Below, piece after piece: positions 1 through 11,137 of a stretch of DNA of 64,000 nucleotides; position 1 is the first letter of the stretch; every line of letters starts with the position of its first letter. The DNA lies in NCBI RefSeq assembly GCF_048544455.1, contig NC_133529.1, forward strand, positions 53,749,401-53,813,400, written 5' to 3'. Source of the stretch: Silene latifolia. Taxonomy: Eukaryota > Streptophyta > Magnoliopsida > Caryophyllales > Caryophyllaceae. The notes beneath the pieces are model-generated. The model was not told the DNA's origin, made no database searches, and worked only from the letters and a program-made list of their open reading frames with translations. Made by a program: the position numbers and the translations under genes.

Positions 1-1737
1 ACTTGAGACTCTTGTGATCTGAAAAAACACCTTAAAGGTCGCCCCATATAGATAGTGCCTCCAAATCTTGAGAGCAAACACAACTGCACCCAACTCTAGA
101 TCATGTGTCGGATAATTCTCCTCAAAAGGCTTCAGCTGCCTAGAAGCATAGGCAATCACTTTCCCATTCAGCATCAACACACAACCCAACCCATTCTTTG
201 AAGCATCTGTATACACCTCAACGTTCTCACTCCCTTCAGGTAATGCTAAGATTCGATCTGTGGTCAAACGCTCCTTTAATGTCTGGAACGGCGTCTCACA
301 ACTTTCATCCCAATGAAACTTGTTCTCTTTCCTCATCAAAGCTGTCATAGGTCTGGCTATCTTGGAAAAATCTTTCACGAACCGTCTATAGTACCCTGCC
401 AAACCCAAGAAACTCCTGATCTCTGCCACATTCTTTGGTGCTTCCCACTTAGTAACTGCTTCAATCTTTGCAGGATCCACAGCTACACCCTCCTTTAAAA
501 TCACATGCCCCAGAAAAGCAACTTCCTCTAACCAAAACTCACACTTAGACAACTTTGCATACAGCTGATTCTCTCGCAAAGTTTGCAACACTATCCTCAA
601 ATGCTCCTCATGCTCCTCCTTAGTCTTAGAAAAGACTAGGATATCATCGATAAAGACCACAACAAACCGATCCAAGAACAGACTGAAGACCTGGTTCATC
701 AAATCCATAAACACTGTAGGTGCATTAGACAACCCAAACGGCATCACAACATACTCATAATGACCATACCTCGATGTAAAAGCTGTCTTCGGTATGTCCT
801 CTTCCCGAATCTTCACCTGATGGTAACCCGACCTCAAGTCAATCTTAGAAAAGACTGCTGCACCATTCAACTGATCAAACAAATCATCTATCCTCGGGAA
901 AGGATACTTGTTCTTCACTATAACTCGGTTCAACTCTCTATAATCGCTGCATAACCTCAAGGTCCCATCTTTTTTCTTCACAAACAAGACAGGTGCTCCC
1001 CACGGTGATACACTAGGTCTAATGTATCCCTTCTCAATCAGATCATCTAGCTGCTTCATCAGCTCCTCCAACTCCTTAGGTCCCATACGGTACGGTGCCT
1101 TAGAGATTGGTCCCATCCCCGGTTTCAACTCAACGCTGAAATCCATCTCCCTCTTCGGTGGCAACCCCGATATCTCATCTGCAAAAACATCTGGAAACTT
1201 TCCCACCACTGGTATCTGCTCAACTGACGGACTCTCCACTCTATGGTCCCTCACATGACATAAGATCAATGGACACCTCTTCTGCAGATAGGACTTCAAG
1301 GTCACTGCTGCAATCAACTTAACTTTGGGTTTGACAACAAACACACGATAAGACACACTAATCCCCTTAGGACCTCTCAAAGAAACCCTCTTTTGATGAC
1401 AATCTATCTTAGCCTTATACTTAACTAACCAAGCCATACCAACTATCATCTCAAAACCCTCCAAAGGAAACTCTAGCAAGTCCACTGGTAAGTCAACTTG
1501 CACAACTATCATAGACACAACTCTATACAATCACCCACAAGATACAGACTCACCCGAAGGTATAAAAACTTCCTCTTTTACAGACTCATACCCAATCAAA
1601 CCCAATCGCTTAACATGACTCGATGATACAAACGACTGTGACGCTCCCGAATCAAACAAAACAAAGGTAAAGACTCCATTAACAAGAAATGTACCGGTGA
1701 TAACGTGAGCATCATCCTCATCTGCCTTCTTCTCCAT
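1..1737 (-). pseudogene. Element F pol: protease, RT, RNase H start
   Basis: Polyprotein of a Ty3/gypsy element. The frame from 1737 downwards gives the protease core VLFDSGAS. After one in-frame TGA (1531-1533) it stays open for 510 codons to the left edge. RT landmarks seen are [13 protein letters not shown], the R-L-C-S-D-Y-R-E-L block, [19 protein letters not shown] and the catalytic [10 protein letters not shown] near 635-665. The GHVI and [12 protein letters not shown] connection and the RNase H start ([22 protein letters not shown]) follow. A further TGA at 1912-1914 lies in the Asn/Gly-rich linker before the protease. The best explanation of both TGAs is CGA to TGA. Apart from the stops the RT looks well preserved, so decay is recent. 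Confidence 0.88.
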
Positions 1738-2022
1738 GATAAACAGCTTACCGCTGGTCTTCTGCCCACCTCTCTGGACAGTATTGGATGAGGTAGATGG
1801 CTTAGTAGCCGATCGCTGGTTGTTGTTGTTGTTCGTTGCCGGTTTCTCGTACGAATTACCGCCACTGCAGTTAGGCCCACCATGGTTGTTACTCTGGCCA
1901 CCCCTGTTGTTTCACGACCCAGCCGACCTGTTGCTAGCATAACTCTGCGAAGGACCCTGAGAAAAACTCCCTTGGGACAGTCTCTGGAAACCCCCACTTA
2001 TAGCACTGGTGCACTCACGCCT

Positions 2023-2810
2023 CTAGTGGCCTATACCGCCACAGTTATAACAGGTCATACCCCAACTGCCGCTACCACTCCCACAACCACACCCGTAGGA
2101 AGCTCCAGCACTAAACACTGAAGCTGATGAGTACGCTCTTACTTGGTTATGGCCACTCTTCTTGTAACTATATTGGCCACCACCCTCACTCTCAGCTTTC
2201 CTCTTCTCAAAGGCTCTTTCACGGCTCTCCTTGGTCATCTCAACTAACCTCTCAGCCCTCCTAGCACGCTCATAGACCTCCTTCACATCAGTAAGGGCTC
2301 CTACCGGTAACTTCTCCATGATCTTGAGGGTCAACCCTTCTCAAACCTCAATGCCAAGTTCTCTTGGTTCAGCCCCATGTCCTCAGCATACCCAGATTTC
2401 TCATTAAACTTGAGGTACTACTCAGCAACTGTCATGTCAGATGTCATCTTAAAATCACCGAACTCCTCCCTCAGCTTACTACGCACATGTTCAGGTACAA
2501 ACTCTCGCCTCATAGCTCTCTTAAACTCATCCCAAGGTATTGCAGGCAATCCCTGTTTCACATACAAATCCAAAGCACTCACCTTAACCTTATTCCACCA
2601 CTCACCGGCAGATTCCCTCATGTAGAACGCAGCTTGTTCCACTTTCAACTCCTCTGGGCAATGAACTAGATTGAGAATATTCTTCATCTCTCTATGCCAA
2701 TTATCCAGCAGAATTGGCGCCCCTGTTCCCAAGTACTTCTTAGGATTAAACCTCGCAATATGCACACTTATCTTGGAGTGATCTGGCCTCTCATCCTTAT
2801 CTTTCCCCAC
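2023..2810 (-). pseudogene. Element F gag, broken
   Basis: Retrotransposon capsid-like gag. The segment reading IARFNPKKYLG, YMRESAGEWW and WDEFKRAMRREFVPEHVR is the typical core of plant Ty3 gag. It is interrupted by an in-frame TAG at 2418-2420 where the family normally has Gln (VAE-Q-YLKF), by a one-base deletion near 2336, and by a second TAG at 2023-2025. That last stop falls inside the zinc knuckle (C-X2-C-X4-H, stop, then RREC), between its His and last Cys. Both stops are explained by CAG to TAG changes. The open frame runs a little past 2810 into the LTR of A (to 2855); that part is not gag. Confidence 0.8.
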
Positions 2811-4127
2811 TGATACGTGTATTTTATATAAGGTTTTTACCTCATTTTTACACACATTTCTGTGTTATTTACGTGGCATATAGCTACAAATGCCCCTGAA
2901 TAGTTTACTTTGGTTTGTCTTGTGTAAATTGCAGGTACAAACTAGAAAGGACCAAAATCGAGCCTAAACTTGTCCTATTCGCATGCATTTTGGAGAATAA
3001 GGAATCGGAGCCCGGAATCTTTCACTTAGAGATGCATGAAGTAGCCTCGGAAGGTGCCAAGGAGTTCACACGTGCTAATATAGCTCGATCGACCAGTTTT
3101 GCTACACTATATGGTCGATCGAATGCTTTATCCATCAAGATTCACTCGATCGAGCTATGCTGTTACTCGATCAAGATAGTTGTTACAAGGAATACTCGAT
3201 CGAACTCCATCTTCATTCGATCGAGAGGATTTTCAAGGCTTGTCCTCGATCGAGTGGTTTCATCTCACTCGATCGAGGGACTATGTGTTTTATGCGAGTT
3301 TTGGGCTATTTTCAAGTAGGCTTTTGGAATTAGGAATATAAGCTATGACGACAGTGTCATATGGAGACTCTCTTCTCTCTCCCTTATTTCGATAATTTCC
3401 TCTCTACTCTCTACTACTCTTCTCTTAGAACCCTAACTCGGATTTTGGCTACTTGTTATTGGTACTTTTACTCCTTTCTTAATCTTAATTCATTAATGCT
3501 CTCTATTGTTTTCTCCTCTTTAATCTTTAATTGTTGTCATTAATGTCTCTGTATCCTTGTTATCATGCTTAATCTTTATTGCTCATGTATTGTTGTTGCG
3601 TGTTCAATGATTATGCATAGCTAAATCACCCTTGCTAAGACATAGGGGAGCCATGATTTTAAGGAAATTGTGAAATGAGTAATTAGGTTTGATGCAAATT
3701 AGTTCTATGTTGTTAATTGCTACATATAACTGTTCTTGTCTAATTGAGTCGACACAATTAGTTAATAAATCACGGTACACCTTGACCTAGATCGGAAGAT
3801 TGGAAAAGGTAAGACCTGTAGCGAATATTAGGGCACTTTGGTGAGTGCGGAAGCTAAGCTATTAGTGTTTTAGGGCGAATTGAGACCGGAAGGAGATATT
3901 CATTACCCTGTGGATCGAACTTGCATTGACCTGAGACCTTAGATTACATATCTTGAGAATCATGGTGAACTGACTGTCTTAGCTGTTTTCTCCTTTCTTG
4001 TTTACTTTCTACTCTCTTACTTTCCTTCTCTCATTTGACCTTATTAGATTAGAATAAACAATCAAAAACCCCCAAGAACTGGTTAACTTGATGGACTTAG
4101 TTAAGCTGACATTTTCTCATCTCCCTA
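2811..4127 (+). repeat. Element A left (5') LTR, 3' end missing
   Basis: Begins TGATACGTG and aligns with the 3' LTR from 11138 (shared landmarks: ATTTTATATA, GCCCC-GAATAG, GCATGCATTT, the TCGATCGA cluster, CATGGNGAAC). Similarity ends near TCTCCCT at about 4127. The last part of the LTR, from CTGTGGAGTACG to GTGTCA in the right copy, is absent, as is any primer-binding site. An acceptor-like TTTTTGCAG (near 4137) joins directly to the gag start. The end coordinate is approximate. Confidence 0.7.
3085..3276. repeat. TCGATCGA palindrome cluster 1 (left LTR of A)
   Basis: Seven perfect TCGATCGA palindromes (starts 3085, 3115, 3146, 3196, 3217, 3246, 3269) plus one one-base variant near 3166, spaced about 20 to 50 bp. 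Flanks tend towards ACTCGATCGAGT. Spacers are unrelated in sequence, so this is not a simple tandem repeat. Confidence 0.9.
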
Positions 4128-4153
4128 ATATTTTTGCAGCCATATCTGTGAAG

Positions 4154-5602
4154 ATGCCTAATATTGCCAGTCATTCCCAGCCTACAGCTGACTCCATTCC
4201 TAAATGTTTCAACCTTGCAACAGAAGATGAGAATACATTCGATATTCGGCCATCTTATATCAATCTAGTTGAGAGGAATCTGTATCGTGGAGTAGTTGGT
4301 GAGGACCCGAGGAAGCATATGGAGGTCTTTACGGATTACTGTTCTACCATTGTCGCTACTAAGGGAGTGACGCAAGATAAGATTAAGGAAGTTCTCTTTC
4401 CTTTTTCTCTAACTGATGGAGCCCGAGAGTGGCTAACTGACTTGGATAGAGTTGCAGCTGGAATTACAAATTGGGAGACCTTGGCTCTCGCTTTTTATAA
4501 AAGGTACTTTCCTCCACAAAGAACCAACCAATTGAGAGGGAAGATTATGAGTTTCAAGCAAACTCCGGACGAGAATATATATGAGAAGTGGAATCGGTTT
4601 AAGAAATTGGTGCGATCCGTCCCTCATCACGGGTTTAATCAGTGGTTTTTATGCAACAAGTTTTATAATGGGTTGTATGATGACCACCGAGCTATTTTGG
4701 ATGCTGCAGCCAACGGTCGGTTTCAAAAGAATATCGATGATGACAAAGGTTGGGCAACTATAGAAGAGATGGCCACCCATTGTAAAGAATATGGGAAAAC
4801 TAGAGGTGGCATTAGAACGGTTTCTACTGTTGATGGTGCCAGATTTTATAAGTTTGAGTTGCAGACTACGGGAGGTCAACAGATGGTTCACTTGTTGACT
4901 AGATAAGAGACCGTCTCATGTAAGAGTTGTGGTGGTGAAGACGGTCACACTACTATAGATTGTTTAGCTGAGAAGGAGCAGGTTTATGCCTTTCAACAAT
5001 ATAGGCAAGGGGGCTCCTATCACAATAATCAAGATGGAGTCCATCCTAACTTGAGATAGACTAGTCAAAATGTCTTGAATCCTACACCTCCACCGCAGCG
5101 ACAACAAGTTTATGTACCACCTCACAAAGCTCAACAACAAGGCTTTCAAAAGCCTCCATCATTTCCACCGCCACAACAAGGTGCCTCTTCTAGTGGCATA
5201 ACTGATGTAGCTAAGTTGAAGTCGATGGTACAATTATTGACCATCCAATTGTAGAACACTGGCCAACAGAAAGATGCCTCTATTAAGTCACTTGAATAAC
5301 AAATAGCTCAACTCGCCACCAATCAAGATTCGCGGCAACCGGGTCATTTACCGTCCTAACCTGACAAGAAACATCATGACGCGGTAAATTTAATTAATTT
5401 GAGGAGTGGTCTTTCCTATGAGGGACCTAAAATGCCAACTGAAAGTGATAACTTAGACATGGAAGTTGGAGTTACTGTGCAGAAACAGTCATCTCCTGAC
5501 GAAACAGTGCTGACCCCGAGAAAAGTCCTCGATCGACTGATTTCAGGTGGTCGATCGAGGACTATTGCAGAGGATTTTCTCGATCGAGCACTGTTGAAAT
5601 AG
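4154..5602 (+). pseudogene. Element A gag (Athila/Tat type), broken
   Basis: Retrotransposon gag. Landmarks include FDIRPSYINLV, GEDPRKHMEVF, FPFSLTDGAREWL, ALAFYKRYFPPQRT and EKWNRFKKLVRSVPHHG, typical of Athila/Tat gag. I prefer ATG 4154 (MPNIASH) over 4091, which lies in LTR-like sequence of the same frame. The first stop is at 4904. The same frame then continues through a zinc knuckle (C-X2-C-X4-H-X4-C near 4917-4960) and a Gln/Pro-rich tail, with stops at 5057, 5252, 5297 and 5357, to 5602. The tail (5528-5690) is rich in TCGATCGA palindromes, read there as Leu-Asp-Arg or Arg-Ser-Arg. Confidence 0.8.
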
Positions 5603-5690
5603 GAGATCTCGATCGCGTGAATGAAAGTACTTGATCGAGTACAATTACTGAGAAAGTTACTCGATCGAAGGGTAGTAATGCTCGATCGAG
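5528..5690. repeat. TCGATCGA palindrome cluster 2 (gag tail of A)
   Basis: Five perfect TCGATCGA copies and two one-base variants in about 160 bp of the gag C-terminal linker and the region just after it. Here the palindrome sits partly in translated sequence with no obvious protein constraint. Confidence 0.9.
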
Positions 5691-5718
5691 TAAAAATAAT
5701 GATGATTACGATTATTCT

Positions 5719-6591
5719 TTGGCAAAAAGAAATGAAGAACTAGCTATTCCCATCACAGTCCCATTCCCGAGGCGATTACAGAACAAAAAGGCCGAGCAAC
5801 AATTCGGTAAATTTGCTGAAATTTTAAAGAGCCTTCATGTCAATGTTCCCTTCACCGAGTTGCTAACCCAGGTACCCTCTTATGTGAAATTTATAAAAGA
5901 AATTTTAACACGTAAGAGGCATATTAATGATCATGAGACGGTGGCTTTAACCGAAGCAGGCACTGCCCTAATTTAAAATAAGACTCCACCTAAATTATCT
6001 GACCTGGGTAGCTTCTCTATTCCATGTCATATAGGGACCCATTTAATCGATAATGCATTATGTGATCTGGGAGCTAGTGTGAGTGTCTTACCATTGTCTC
6101 TCGCTAAGAGACTAGGTTTGACTAAATTTCATTATACTAACATGACTATGCAGATGGCCGACCGTACTTTATCACGGCCCTTAGGTGTCTTAGAGGACAT
6201 ACCTATTAGGATCGTAAAATTCTTTGTTCTCGTTGACTATGTAGTCTTGAACATCCCCGAAGACTCTTACACACCTATCATTTTAGGACGACCATTCCTA
6301 TTTACCGCTTGCCCAGTAATAGATGTTGGGGGGAAGACTCTAACCTTTCAGGTAGGCGATGAAGAGTTAAACTTTTATCAGTCTAGCATTCGTAGGGCTC
6401 ATATGCAAGTCCAGCCCTGCAATGCACTACTTTCTACAGACCCTGACACGAATCCTCCAATGGATAATGTTGAATCATGTGCTGCGATTTTAATACCTCC
6501 GCCTCAGACTGAGAGCAATATGGAGGACCGTTCTTTCGTTTCTGTTGTTACAGGTATAGGCGGAGTGGACGTTGGAGATCCCAGTGATTAA
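5719..6591 (+). pseudogene. Element A aspartic protease region
   Basis: A single frame 5719-6591 interrupted by one TAA at 5974. The first part (PFPRRLQNKKAEQQFGKF, FAEILKSLHVNVPFTELL, YVKFIKEIL) is the conserved segment that precedes protease in Athila/Tat elements. The second part is the retropepsin: ALCDLGASVSVLP carries the active Asp (DLGAS instead of DTGA, usual in this clade), and IILGRPFL is the flap-distal motif. After 6591 reverse transcriptase should follow but does not. The frame differs from that of gag, so at least one frameshift lies between 5602 and 5719. Confidence 0.82.
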
Positions 6592-7746
6592 GGTACAATG
6601 AAATTTCAGCTCACTGCCAAAGAAGATGCCAAGGATACGAGCCATGAAAAGAGAAAGCGTGACAAAGGAAAGAATAAGGTGAAAGCGTATGTGGATGCGG
6701 ATTACTCTTCTTCAATCAGTTTAAGTTCATGGAGATAAAAAAGAATGGTCCGCGATGCCGAAGGGACCTCGTCTAGTCAGAAGCCCTCCCGTTTGTAAAA
6801 ACATTTGTAATTTGGATTTTGTTAAACACTTTAATTGTTTTTTAGACATTAGCTTAGATTAGTTGGATTTAATAGCGTAAGACCAAATATAGACTGCGTA
6901 TTGTAAATTTGGTATTTTTCGGGAAGTATTTTCTGTATTTTTATGCAGGTTTGGGGAAGATAGTTGACCATTGGGATGCATGCCAAAGGAAAAGCCCTCG
7001 ATCGAACCTTTTTTGTATTCGATCGAGCAAATTGCCCAGGTAAAGCTTTCGATCGAAACATTCGATCGAATGGTCATATTTCAGGGGTTCTCGATCGAGT
7101 TGTCATGTACTCGATCGAGCAGAATTGAAGAGCCAAATTACTCGATCGAAAAAATTAAATGTTCTCGATCGAGTAGAATTCAAGGAAAAGGAGGGAGCAT
7201 TCGATCGAGCAGCTCCAAAGGTCTCGATCGAGTAAAATGGTGAGGAACGCTCTTGATCGAGTGGTTTCAAATCACTCGATCGAGTAACATCACTGATTAT
7301 AGCATGAGGGAGTATTCTTTTTCCCTATTCTATTTCATCCCTCAACCTTTCTTCTTCCCCTTTTTGCGATAAACCCCGACATTCAACCCCAAATCCCCCA
7401 TTTTCTTCCCCAATTTATCAAATTAATTAACCAAATTCATTCCTTGTTATCAATTTAATCAATCCCCCTTAATTTCCCTTAAAATTTCGTGCTATTTGCG
7501 GAGTTTCGCGGGTTTTAGTGTTCGAAAAATCAAAATTTTTCGATTGATTTATGCATTTTCTATTGATTTTAATTTCTTTCTTTGTTGGTTAATTCATCAA
7601 GTAAGTTCTTTCCCCTCATCTTTAACGTTTAATTGCATTTTTTGTGCTTGTTTATCGACATTAGGGTTTTGAAATTTTGAATTAGGGGGAAAAATTCGAT
7701 GTTGTTTGATTGTTTTCTGATTAAGGAACTTACTTTGATTGTTAGG
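6592..7746 (+). other. Element A: non-coding joint replacing RT-integrase, with palindrome cluster and leader
   Basis: No RT, RNase H or integrase motif is seen. 6600-6740 is Lys/Asp-rich possible coding remnant. 6998-7282 holds the third TCGATCGA cluster. 7300-7600 is a pyrimidine-rich leader-like stretch. Good splice signals follow: a donor (AAGTAAGTTC) near 7600 and an acceptor (TTGTTAG before GATGG) near 7744, just ahead of the ATG at 7747. This would suit a spliced or internally promoted mRNA for the downstream ORF, which is inference. Confidence 0.5.
6998..7282. repeat. TCGATCGA palindrome cluster 3 (middle of A)
   Basis: Eleven perfect TCGATCGA palindromes and one variant (CTTGATCGAGT) in about 290 bp. 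This is the densest cluster in the window. Most flanks are C before and G after, giving CTCGATCGAG. Confidence 0.92.
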
Positions 7747-9369
7747 ATGGATAATAGTATTGTTTCCGCCTCTTATTCTGCTACTAGGCCGTATGTTACT
7801 GAGACGGTGGTCCCTGCAGCCACCACCGTCACCACCACCACAACTACTGCCCCCGTCACTACTACTATCCCTACCCCGATGTCGACCCCTGCTGCGTCGA
7901 CACCAGCCATCACAGTCACGACCTCTGCACTGGTACAGGGACCAGTTTCTGTCCGCGCTCCTGGACAAGCCTCATCTGCCCTTGCTGCAGCTTCCGCTTC
8001 AGGTTCACGGGGGCAAAAGGGTGCGGGTTTTTGAGCTGCCAACGTGCGTACCGCTACCAGGTTCACTACCGACACTTGTATGGATTCTCTACCTGAGTTT
8101 CCACGGATACGCTTCATAAAACCGCTTCATCGTACTCGTTTTATGCATATGATGGACTGTGACATCACTTCTACCCGTTTTTTGTGTCGCTCATCATTAG
8201 AAAAATTGGGGATTTTTGAGCCCATGGCTGAGTTACTAAACGGGACTGGGATGTCGGGTTTGACCTCTATGAGAGAGCTAACGTATCAACAAGTGACCTC
8301 CACCTTTTCACCCGCTGCTTATAAGACTGACCCAGGGAGCACATGTATTTCATTTCGACTGTTTAACTCGACCTTCACCTGGACCTTAGATGAGTTTGGG
8401 AGGCGGTTGGGTTTGATTAGTGACGGTCCTCAGGACGCTCCTAGGAAGCTCCTAGCTTTAATTTGGCCCACACTTGCACAGACTCCCTTTGGTCAGAGAC
8501 GTGTTGCTCACGTCCATCTTCCCCCAGCCTGTTACTTCCTACGTCTCCTAGGAGAGACGATCTTTGGACGCCATGATCCTAACAAAGTTAACAACGTTGA
8601 GCTATCGATCTTAGCGGGTTACTTGAACATTGACTATGGTGACCCCTTTGTTCTTAACATTTCTTACCTGACGGCTCAACATTTTAACGTTGTCGGACAG
8701 AAGGCAAAGGGCACGATTTCCTTTGGCGGGTTGGCTACCCACATTGCCCGCGACATTTTCACTGACTTTCCCCGCGGCCTTACACATGTAGATAGGGACG
8801 TGCTCATTGATATTCAAGCCATGTTGGCTATGATTTGGTTAGCGAAGGACCAACGGACGTGGAGGATTTGTGGATCGACGTCCGTGACTTTACCTTCACG
8901 TGACCTACCCCGTCTTCTACCCTTGACTGCTGTGTCGGGTAGGTTACCACCACCTCCACCTTCTTACCTCCTTCACCTTACTCCTCCCGCTTCTAAGAAG
9001 CGAACGCTGTCTTCCACTACTGTTAGGGAGACGGGAGAGGGGTCCACACAAACACGGGCTAGGCAGACGTCCATGTCCATGCCCACGCCTATCCCGACCC
9101 CTACACCTACTCCTTCTGTTCCTCAGCCGGTCCTACCGGCCAATTTTGTTGCTCCTCCCACCTTTGAGGCGTCCGAAGTCATGGACCAAGGGCGTCATGA
9201 TGCTTTGCTTCTTGATATGTGCAGGAGAGTGGCTCGTATAGAGCGGGATCATGCACTTGCCTTATTCCCTCTATATGAGTACCATATGATAGGGAGACGT
9301 CCTATTCCTGAGGGCTGGCCACACCCTTCTTTCTACCGGTTCCTGGCGGAGTGGGTACCCACAGCCTGA
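7747..9369 (+). pseudogene. ATHILA ORF-1-like protein, one in-frame stop
   Basis: One frame of 541 codons from ATG 7747 to the TGA at 9367-9369, broken only by a TGA at 8032-8034 (likely CGA to TGA). Residues 1-95 are low-complexity Thr/Pro/Ala. The central part (FLCRSSLEKLGIFEPMAELL, YQQVTSTFSP, FTWTLDEFGRRLGL, NNVELSILAGYLN, GLATHIARDIF) resembles the plant ATHILA ORF-1 family, whose function is unknown. A Pro/Thr-rich hinge and a short C-terminal block follow. I see no signal peptide or clear membrane helix, so an envelope role is not supported. Its position, 3' of where pol should be, matches the extra ORF of Athila elements. Confidence 0.72.
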
Positions 9370-11137
9370 GAGCAAGGAGGACACAACACAGAGGGAGGAG
9401 CGGTTTAGAGCTGACCTTGCTACAGGGAGGTGTCAGCGGAGGAGAGGAGAGGAGAAGAGTGACCCCACCTTTAAGGTGAGTGACGAGGAGGAGGCGGCTG
9501 ACGAGTAGTTGCTGGTCTACTCACTTCCCCAGTTTTCTGGCTGGTTTGGGGAAGTTCGTATATATTGTGAGTATTTTCTGCTTTTATTTATTTTTCATCT
9601 CCTTTTATTTCATTTATTCATATATTGGTTGTATTTTTCCCGTTCCCCATTTATTCTGTTGGTGTATGCTGGAGGACAACGAGGGCGTTGTCCGTTTTAG
9701 TTTGGGGAGGGTATTGCATCCTTTGAGTCTGCATTTGCATTTTTTTTGCATTGACATTTATTGCATTTCTGCTTGCATTATTTTTATTTCAAATGAATAA
9801 TGAAAAATCTAAAAAAATTCAAAATTTCAAAAATATTTCAGGTTTATTTTCGCATATAGGTCGAGTCGGAACGGTAGATTTCTGTGATGATATTGCACTA
9901 TAATTTGTCGTTTCATTTAAGCCTTGCAACAGATTGATATTTAATTAGCTTTGTCATGTGCATAATCTACGAGTTAATGTTAAGAATACAGCTGAACAAA
10001 TAGACTTGACCTGATAAATTTGGAAAACTACTTAAAATTTCTTAGTTTTAGAGCCGTATAACTGGTGTCATTCATGACAAGTTCATGTAGGAATTGAGAG
10101 TAGTATACTCCTTGCATAACATGTTCACTAATTTGCATTTTTATGAAATTCGATTTCTTTTTGCTTGCATACATTCGGGTTAGTGGTTGGTGTCACATGC
10201 AGGGAGGTGCTTACAATTTTCCCTTTCTTTCATTTTTAACCAATTAACTCCAATATTAACCAAATTAGCCTTTTTGACCCTTAACTATACCCAAATTAAG
10301 CCTGCCACGTCAAGCTAGTTTAGTGTATTTTCTGCGGTATATAGTATATTTTGCCATGTTTGGTTTGCATTTTATTGTTGGGAGTTGGTAATTTATGAAG
10401 GAAGGGGGTTGGATGAAAAAAAGAATTGAAAATGGAAAAAATAGAAAAGAAAAAAAACGTGAATCAGAAAGAAAAGAAATAGAAACCGTGTGAAAAAAAA
10501 AGATGTTTGATGAGACGGTTTCACTACAATGCTTTTTTTATATCTTATGAGGAGTATTTTTGTTTGGATAGTGAGTTTTTGTGCCAAATGAAGGGCACTT
10601 GTGCTTAATTTTATTGGAGTAAGAATCGTATGTTGTTTAGTATGGTTTCGTTAGGTAGCTAGCTTGACTATTACCTCACAGTCCCATAATTGTTTTGCCT
10701 TTTCTTACCCATTGCCTCACTTTCCCATAATTTTTGTAAACCCTCGGTTGTGACAGACATTGATTGGTTGAAATGTATGTATGGTGATTAGAATTGTCTA
10801 TCATTTTAGCTGCAAGCATGTTTATGTGGGTCGTAGTTTAGGTGAGCGACTATTTTTCTTCTCCTCTTACACTCATATGCTTACCCTTGCTTCATGAGAG
10901 AAGAGTGGCCCACGAGAGTCCATATTTAAAGTTCTTGCAAGGTCGACAGTTCAACTTATTTATAGACATCATACAACTCGTTTGCGCTTGATTGTTGTAG
11001 CTATAGGAGTCAGTTTTTTTTTTGCATTAAACCGGTTTAAGTGGACAAGTTATATATAACTCTGAGTTTTCTTTTACATTCCATTAGTTTGCATTTAGTT
11101 TACTCGAGGACGAGTAAAGGTTCGATTTGGGGAGATT
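9370..11137 (+). other. Element A 3' non-coding region
   Basis: About 1.8 kb without a credible ORF. It holds T- and A-rich tracts (poly-A near 10410-10500) and ends in ACTCGAGGACGAGT and the polypurine tract TTGGGGAGATT directly before the 3' LTR at 11138. That arrangement is normal for Athila/Tat-type elements. Confidence 0.65.

Larger units (their letters stand above)
1..2810 (-). mobile_element. Element F: Ty3/gypsy retrotransposon, 3' part truncated
   Basis: Read on the minus strand, this segment gives gag, zinc knuckle, aspartic protease, reverse transcriptase and the start of RNase H in the usual Ty3/gypsy order, running off the left edge. The 5' end (right side) is cut in gag at 2810, where the LTR of element A begins with TGATACG. 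The rest of gag and the upstream LTR of F are not found on the other side of A. RT motifs resemble those of element D and of chromodomain-type plant Ty3 elements, but integrase and any chromodomain lie outside the window. Confidence 0.9.

Noticed and set aside
1596..1997. 133-residue Arg-rich ORF on the minus strand
   Set aside because: It is a shifted reading of the gag-protease linker of element F; the protease frame is the real one.
7747..9369. Envelope protein in element A
   Set aside because: No signal peptide, membrane helix or cleavage site is seen. It fits the ATHILA ORF-1 family of unknown function.
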